From Bacteroidota bacterium (GTDB lineage Bacteria > Bacteroidota > Bacteroidia > Bacteroidales > VadinHA17): a stretch of 9,751 bases of DNA. The translations under genes were made by a program, and so were the position numbers. The DNA lies in assembly GCA_015222065.1 (NCBI GenBank), contig JADFUQ010000274.1, positions 1 to 9,751 of the forward strand, written 5' to 3'. Every line of letters starts with the position of its first letter. Position 1 is the stretch's first letter. This document shows, in pieces, positions 5,870-9,751 of this stretch. The notes beneath the pieces are model-generated. The model ran no database searches and had not been told where the DNA came from. It was given only the letters and a program-made list of their open reading frames with translations.

Positions 5870-8800
5870 TCATTTTATAACTGCAAATTTGCCTAGTTTT
5901 TTTTCTCCGGTCCTATCTGATTTCACATGATAAATATAGATTCCCGCCGCTATTTCCAATCCTTCTTTAGTCAGCATATCCCAGTGTACCATCCCATTAT
6001 CCGGAGCGTTGTATACTGGAATTTCATCTACAAATACTCCGCTTGAAGTGAAGATCTTTATCGTACAACGGGCAGGAATATGTGTAAACATAAGTTCACG
6101 GCGCTGATTCAAAAAAGGATTCGATATGGCTTGTTCCATCATATTTGTCGCAATATAAGGATTTGGAACAACCTTGATATCATCCATAGTGCCTTTTAGC
6201 TTGTTTTTGTCAACTTCAACGGAAGGCATAATCGTAAATACAAGGGAATCCTGCTCTATGAAGGGACGTTTAAAATCTACGCGGTATACATCATTGGCTT
6301 TGGGCATTTGACTTTCATCCGAAATGTCGCGAAAATCAATACTAAATACAGTTCCTCCCCACATAAACTTACTACCAAATTTAAATACATGCCCTGCAAG
6401 AATATTATCTTCCAATAAATCAAATTGTCTGTTTTGATTTATATCTTCAACAACAAGATCTAGTTTTTCGAAGACGCCGTTTGAATCTGGAAAAGATTTA
6501 TTAATAACATAAAAATTAAAGACTTGTTCTAATAATGCATTATTATATAATAAGATATTATCGGTATTTTTAATTCCTTTATTGTCTCCTACTATACTTG
6601 CATAAGATGAATCGTTGCCTGTAAATATGATTTCATACTGCCAGGGAAAATAATCAGATTCATTGCTACTGGGAATAATTTTTACCGGAGAATAGCCAAC
6701 TATCCAGCCGCTTTTTTCAAGGTCAAATTCTGCTTCTGTTTGAGCTTCTATATTTATCTGTATTCCTTCAAATGGATCAGAGATTAAACTTTCATTTAAC
6801 GACCAACTGTCATAAACTGCAACGTATTTTAAATTGTCACCGGGATAATTTTCAGGAGTTTCCGTATATATAAGAGAATCATGATTCGTAACATCATAAA
6901 CGGAAAAGCCACTATTTGAATACAAAATATCATGTTTAGCACGGAATCTTTCTACCGGTCTTAAATGTCCTGTTGTATCTACATGAAATTTCAGCTTGTA
7001 TCTATTATTCTCTTTCACAGAATTGATATCTATTATTTCAGGTATAACCAAGCCACTCCCAATAAGGGATGTTTCATCATCTATTTTAATTGAAGGAGGA
7101 ATAAAGCCGGCGGCCTGTTGATGAGGTGTTACAATCTGCACATTCTTACCATGATAACGTATTTCCTCTGCCTCATCCAATTCTAAGACCATATTATTTT
7201 CGGAAGGCATAATAGCAACTTCCAGCCCGTCTATACCATAATCATAGGCAACTAATCCATAGTAATATGTCCGACCATTCTGTACATCCTCATCCACAAA
7301 ATAATGTTGAATACCTGTATCTTCTCCCAGGTAGAAAGCTTCTCCATTAAATATAATAAATTCAACGGCGCCTTTTTTTCCATCTATCAGATCACACTGG
7401 AATATGGGTTTTTTACCGCTTGGATTTCCATACATATCCACAAGAACCTCTGCATCGGCAAAATATTTATCCGTCGCTTTATAAAGCTTATAGCCTTCAA
7501 AATCATTTTCTCCTTTAAGCATCGGTTCCCTGGTTAATCTATCCGCTGCATCATCCCAGGTAAGAAAAACTTTTCCCTCACCGGCTATAGCTTTCAATGT
7601 GGGCATTTTGGGCGGTTTAGCGAATCGGTAATCACTTTCATAGATAACTTGTACGATACGTTTTTTTTGGAATAAAGCCGGGGCACTATGATCGGCTGAA
7701 TTTAAACCTGACAATGCTTCATACGAATGAAGCTCCGCCATGGAAATTCGTTCCGTTCTACCCTGTAAAAGCGGGAAAGGCCCTGAACCAAATTCTTCAA
7801 CCAAATTGCTGATTTCTCCGAAAAACTCCACAAGCCCGTGTACGGCAAAAACCTCCCAGGCCTCCTTATCATGACGCATAAAGGGAGGTTCTCCGCCACC
7901 GGTAGGATCAGGATGGCGAAACAAATGAAAAGAAGTCAAACCAATCATATCTGATTCTGAAATATCAGTTGCAGCAAAATTTGGTTCGCAACCGACCCCT
8001 TCTAGAAAATCCGGTTTATGGTTACATTCCCCTTCGTCAGGCCCGTAATAGTTTATTTCATACGGTCCAACTCCATCCAGTCCCACATCATCGCCAGGGT
8101 CCTCGCCTTCGTCGTAGATGCCGTTTCCATTGACATCATTTCCATCCTGCCAGTCCTGATCTTCATCAGCATCCCAGTGTTCTTTAAGATCCTCCACATG
8201 CAAACCATACCACTCCAGGAATTTTTGCAGATCAGAAATACCATCATATGGTCCAATCATAAAACTTGCTTGATTATCCCGTTTTTCGTCAATCAGACCG
8301 TCGTCATCATTGTCAAGATTATCATCAGGTACACCCGGACTTTCAAGATAACTGATTCCCACTACCCCTGTTCGCAAACCGCCGGCGCCTATCCCATCAA
8401 CATCCCATGAGTAAGACATATTTTCCAGTTTATCAAAAAAACCTATATCGTCCTGATCAGCATTATATCCTTCATGACCTATACCATTATCCAGCCAATA
8501 GCCGAAAGCAACTTCGGTTAGATCATAATCTGAGATATTTGAAATATCATATTCCCAAAAAATAGCATCCCTGCTTTGCAGATTATTCCATTGGTATCCG
8601 CGCACTTTTATACGTATACCGATACCGCCCCAGGGGAGTCCTCTTTGTATGGTCACATCAGGACGTTTATCACCGATTTTTACTCCCGGCCGCGGATAAT
8701 ACTTGATTTTATCATTTCTGCCCAGATATTCCTGATCCTGTGCATCGTTAGCTACAAAGTAAGTTTCTAAGTCGGCATACATAACCCCTCTGCCAAAGCG

Positions 8801-9370
8801 TCCGTCCCACTCATCCGGCCATTTAAGTTCGTCACCACGGGAAGGCCATCCCGCAATCGGCCACGATTTTTCCCTGTTACTCATGGCAGGATGCTCGCTG
8901 TTTTCATTAAAATATCCAAAAACAGGGTATAGTCCCCATTCAATCGTTCCGCTAGAATTTGTATCCATTCCCTGCCTGTAGCTTGTCTGGCAATAGTACA
9001 GTGTATCCAGATCGCTGCGGCTTTGAATTTCTGAAGGATTCGTGACCGGTATGGAATCATTTTCAATATAAACTCTGGCTCCGACAAGCAAAGCGAGACC
9101 GTCAATCATTCCCGTACCTGTATGATCATTCGGCCATTTTGAGGTACTTGTATTGGGCCAATAGGCGAGTTCAGTATTGTTCTGGAAGTAAAGAAGAACA
9201 CGATTTCCTATCATTCTACCTTCCCTTTGAGCCGCAATATCACCTGCCGGATCATCCGGGCCTTCATAGGGCCGGCCTTGTCCATAAATATTTGGCACAG
9301 AGAACAATAGTAATAAAGATAATAAAATAAATTTGACTAACTTACTTACCACAGATTTTACTCCTTTCAT
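5870..9370 (-). CDS. Large secreted protein with FnIII-like module and T9SS-type C-terminal sorting domain
   Basis: From the ATG at 9370 the product has about 1166 residues. A frame opening 12 bases earlier would use TTG without a ribosome binding site, so the ATG is preferred: GGTGA lies 4 bases upstream of it. Residues 1-30 form a Sec signal peptide (cut near Y-G before Gln). Residues about 35-560 are rich in Trp, Tyr, Pro and Gly and match no domain I recognise. Acidic loops resembling EF-hand or thrombospondin-3 calcium motifs occur near 135-145 (DTNSSGTIEWG), 350-361 (DNDDDGLIDE) and 398-428 (DADEDQDW, DVNGNGIYDEGED), with a weaker one near 975-988 (DINQNRQFDLLEDN). A fibronectin-III-like module spans about 585-711. 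The last 100 residues (from VVPNPYIA) form a FlgD-like/T9SS sorting domain ending in GKFAVIK. It is probably exported to the surface or medium; its function is unknown. Co-transcription with the receptor downstream is likely. Confidence 0.85.
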   Translation of the reverse strand: MKGVKSVVSKLVKFILLSLLLLFSVPNIYGQGRPYEGPDDPAGDIAAQREGRMIGNRVLLYFQNNTELAYWPNTSTSKWPNDHTGTGMIDGLALLVGARVYIENDSIPVTNPSEIQSRSDLDTLYYCQTSYRQGMDTNSSGTIEWGLYPVFGYFNENSEHPAMSNREKSWPIAGWPSRGDELKWPDEWDGRFGRGVMYADLETYFVANDAQDQEYLGRNDKIKYYPRPGVKIGDKRPDVTIQRGLPWGGIGIRIKVRGYQWNNLQSRDAIFWEYDISNISDYDLTEVAFGYWLDNGIGHEGYNADQDDIGFFDKLENMSYSWDVDGIGAGGLRTGVVGISYLESPGVPDDNLDNDDDGLIDEKRDNQASFMIGPYDGISDLQKFLEWYGLHVEDLKEHWDADEDQDWQDGNDVNGNGIYDEGEDPGDDVGLDGVGPYEINYYGPDEGECNHKPDFLEGVGCEPNFAATDISESDMIGLTSFHLFRHPDPTGGGEPPFMRHDKEAWEVFAVHGLVEFFGEISNLVEEFGSGPFPLLQGRTERISMAELHSYEALSGLNSADHSAPALFQKKRIVQVIYESDYRFAKPPKMPTLKAIAGEGKVFLTWDDAADRLTREPMLKGENDFEGYKLYKATDKYFADAEVLVDMYGNPSGKKPIFQCDLIDGKKGAVEFIIFNGEAFYLGEDTGIQHYFVDEDVQNGRTYYYGLVAYDYGIDGLEVAIMPSENNMVLELDEAEEIRYHGKNVQIVTPHQQAAGFIPPSIKIDDETSLIGSGLVIPEIIDINSVKENNRYKLKFHVDTTGHLRPVERFRAKHDILYSNSGFSVYDVTNHDSLIYTETPENYPGDNLKYVAVYDSWSLNESLISDPFEGIQINIEAQTEAEFDLEKSGWIVGYSPVKIIPSSNESDYFPWQYEIIFTGNDSSYASIVGDNKGIKNTDNILLYNNALLEQVFNFYVINKSFPDSNGVFEKLDLVVEDINQNRQFDLLEDNILAGHVFKFGSKFMWGGTVFSIDFRDISDESQMPKANDVYRVDFKRPFIEQDSLVFTIMPSVEVDKNKLKGTMDDIKVVPNPYIATNMMEQAISNPFLNQRRELMFTHIPARCTIKIFTSSGVFVDEIPVYNAPDNGMVHWDMLTKEGLEIAAGIYIYHVKSDRTGEKKLGKFAVIK

Positions 9371-9374
9371 CGGG

Positions 9375-9379
9375 TCACC
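9375..9379 (-). promoter_or_regulatory. Ribosome binding site that decides the start of the large secreted protein
   Basis: GGTGA on the minus strand matches the 3' part of the canonical AAGGAGGTGA and stands 4 bases before the ATG at 9370-9368, which is suitable for that register. The alternative TTG at 9382-9380 has only AT-rich sequence before it, so the ATG start is favoured. Confidence 0.4.
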
Positions 9380-9400
9380 CAAAATAAAAGGTTCGGTTTA

Positions 9401-9751
9401 TTATTTAATTAAAATAACTTTCCTGGTCATCTGTTCTTGTCCATCAGAAATCCTGCAGAAATAGACTCCGCTATTTACAATGCTGCCGGTTTCATTGGTT
9501 CCATCCCAGACAACCTTATAAATACCGGCATTCTGATTTGTGTTGACAAGCGAACGCACCTTTTGTCCCAATACATTATAAATGCTTAATTCTACATTAC
9601 CGGCAGTTGACAACTGATAACTTATTGTTGTAGAAGAATTAAACGGATTAGGGTAGTTGCCTAATAATGCCAATTTCCGTGGTATGAAAAGTTGTGATTT
9701 CTCATCATCAATAGCTGTGACACTATCCGTCCATATCCTGGCCTTAGCCCA
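9401..9751 (-). CDS. C-terminal end of a secreted protein with T9SS type A sorting domain (partial)
   Basis: The frame is open from the right window edge to a TAA at 9403-9401, giving the last 116 residues of a longer protein. A start at the TTG at 9673 is unlikely, because coding sequence continues upstream of it (WAKARIWTDSVTAIDDEKSQ is visible at the edge). The domain is a textbook T9SS type A sorting module: GNYPNPFNSSTTISYQL, then VELSIYNVLGQKVRSL, a WDGTNETG turn, SGVYFCRI and a basic end MTRKVILIK. In known systems this domain directs a Sec-exported protein through the T9SS and is often cleaved at the surface. The functional part of the protein lies outside the window. It stops 30 bases before the next gene's ATG, so the two are probably co-transcribed, putting two T9SS-type cargos in tandem. 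Confidence 0.85.
   Translation of the reverse strand, partial: WAKARIWTDSVTAIDDEKSQLFIPRKLALLGNYPNPFNSSTTISYQLSTAGNVELSIYNVLGQKVRSLVNTNQNAGIYKVVWDGTNETGSIVNSGVYFCRISDGQEQMTRKVILIK

Noticed and set aside
8018..8410. A 130-codon plus-strand open frame inside the secreted-protein gene
   Set aside because: It lies fully antisense to a strongly supported coding region with acidic motifs; its Ile/Val-rich composition is the complement of Asp-rich codons, and it has no ribosome binding site or domain.
9372..9380. GGGTCACCC as an operator-like palindrome before the secreted-protein gene
   Set aside because: Four-base arms around one base are too short to support, and the site overlaps the presumed ribosome binding site.

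Overview
The window is one strand-coherent block: every gene I can support is read on the minus strand, so the biological order runs from high to low coordinates. The DNA is AT-rich and uses the standard code. Several features point to a bacterium of the FCB group (Bacteroidetes-like and related candidate phyla such as Marinimicrobia, Calditrichota or KSB1). There are two proteins with type IX secretion (T9SS)-style C-terminal sorting domains, a PorV/PorQ-family beta-barrel protein, and a TonB-dependent receptor with an N-terminal carboxypeptidase-regulatory-like domain. The phylum cannot be fixed from this sequence alone.

Layout in transcription order: (1) 9751-9401, the C-terminal end of a secreted protein with a sorting domain, cut by the window edge; (2) 9370-5870, a roughly 1166-residue secreted protein with an unrecognised N-terminal half, acidic calcium-loop-like motifs, a fibronectin-III-like module and a second sorting domain; (3) 5834-3075, a 919-residue TonB-dependent outer-membrane receptor; (4) 2999-1923, a 358-residue PorV/PorQ-family outer-membrane protein; (5) 1909-404, a 501-residue probable lipoprotein related to the SurA/parvulin chaperones. 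Gaps of 30, 35, 75 and 13 bases suggest one operon. After a 303-base gap a further gene starts at 100 on the same strand and leaves the window; only its signal peptide is visible.

Inferred role: the set looks like a cell-envelope module. Two exported surface or secreted proteins are made together with an outer-membrane transporter, a PorV-like barrel that could help cargo leave or attach, and a periplasmic folding factor that could assist the barrels. Each family is recognisable, but joint action is inferred only from gene order.

The non-coding DNA is more interesting than it first looks. A 33-base sequence occurs twice in intergenic positions (371-403 and 3012-3044) with 29 of 33 bases identical. 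The 101-403 gap also carries a CTCTGTG-type repeat of a kind seen scattered in many environmental bacterial genomes. I found no tRNA, rRNA, CRISPR array, intact insertion sequence or convincing terminator.
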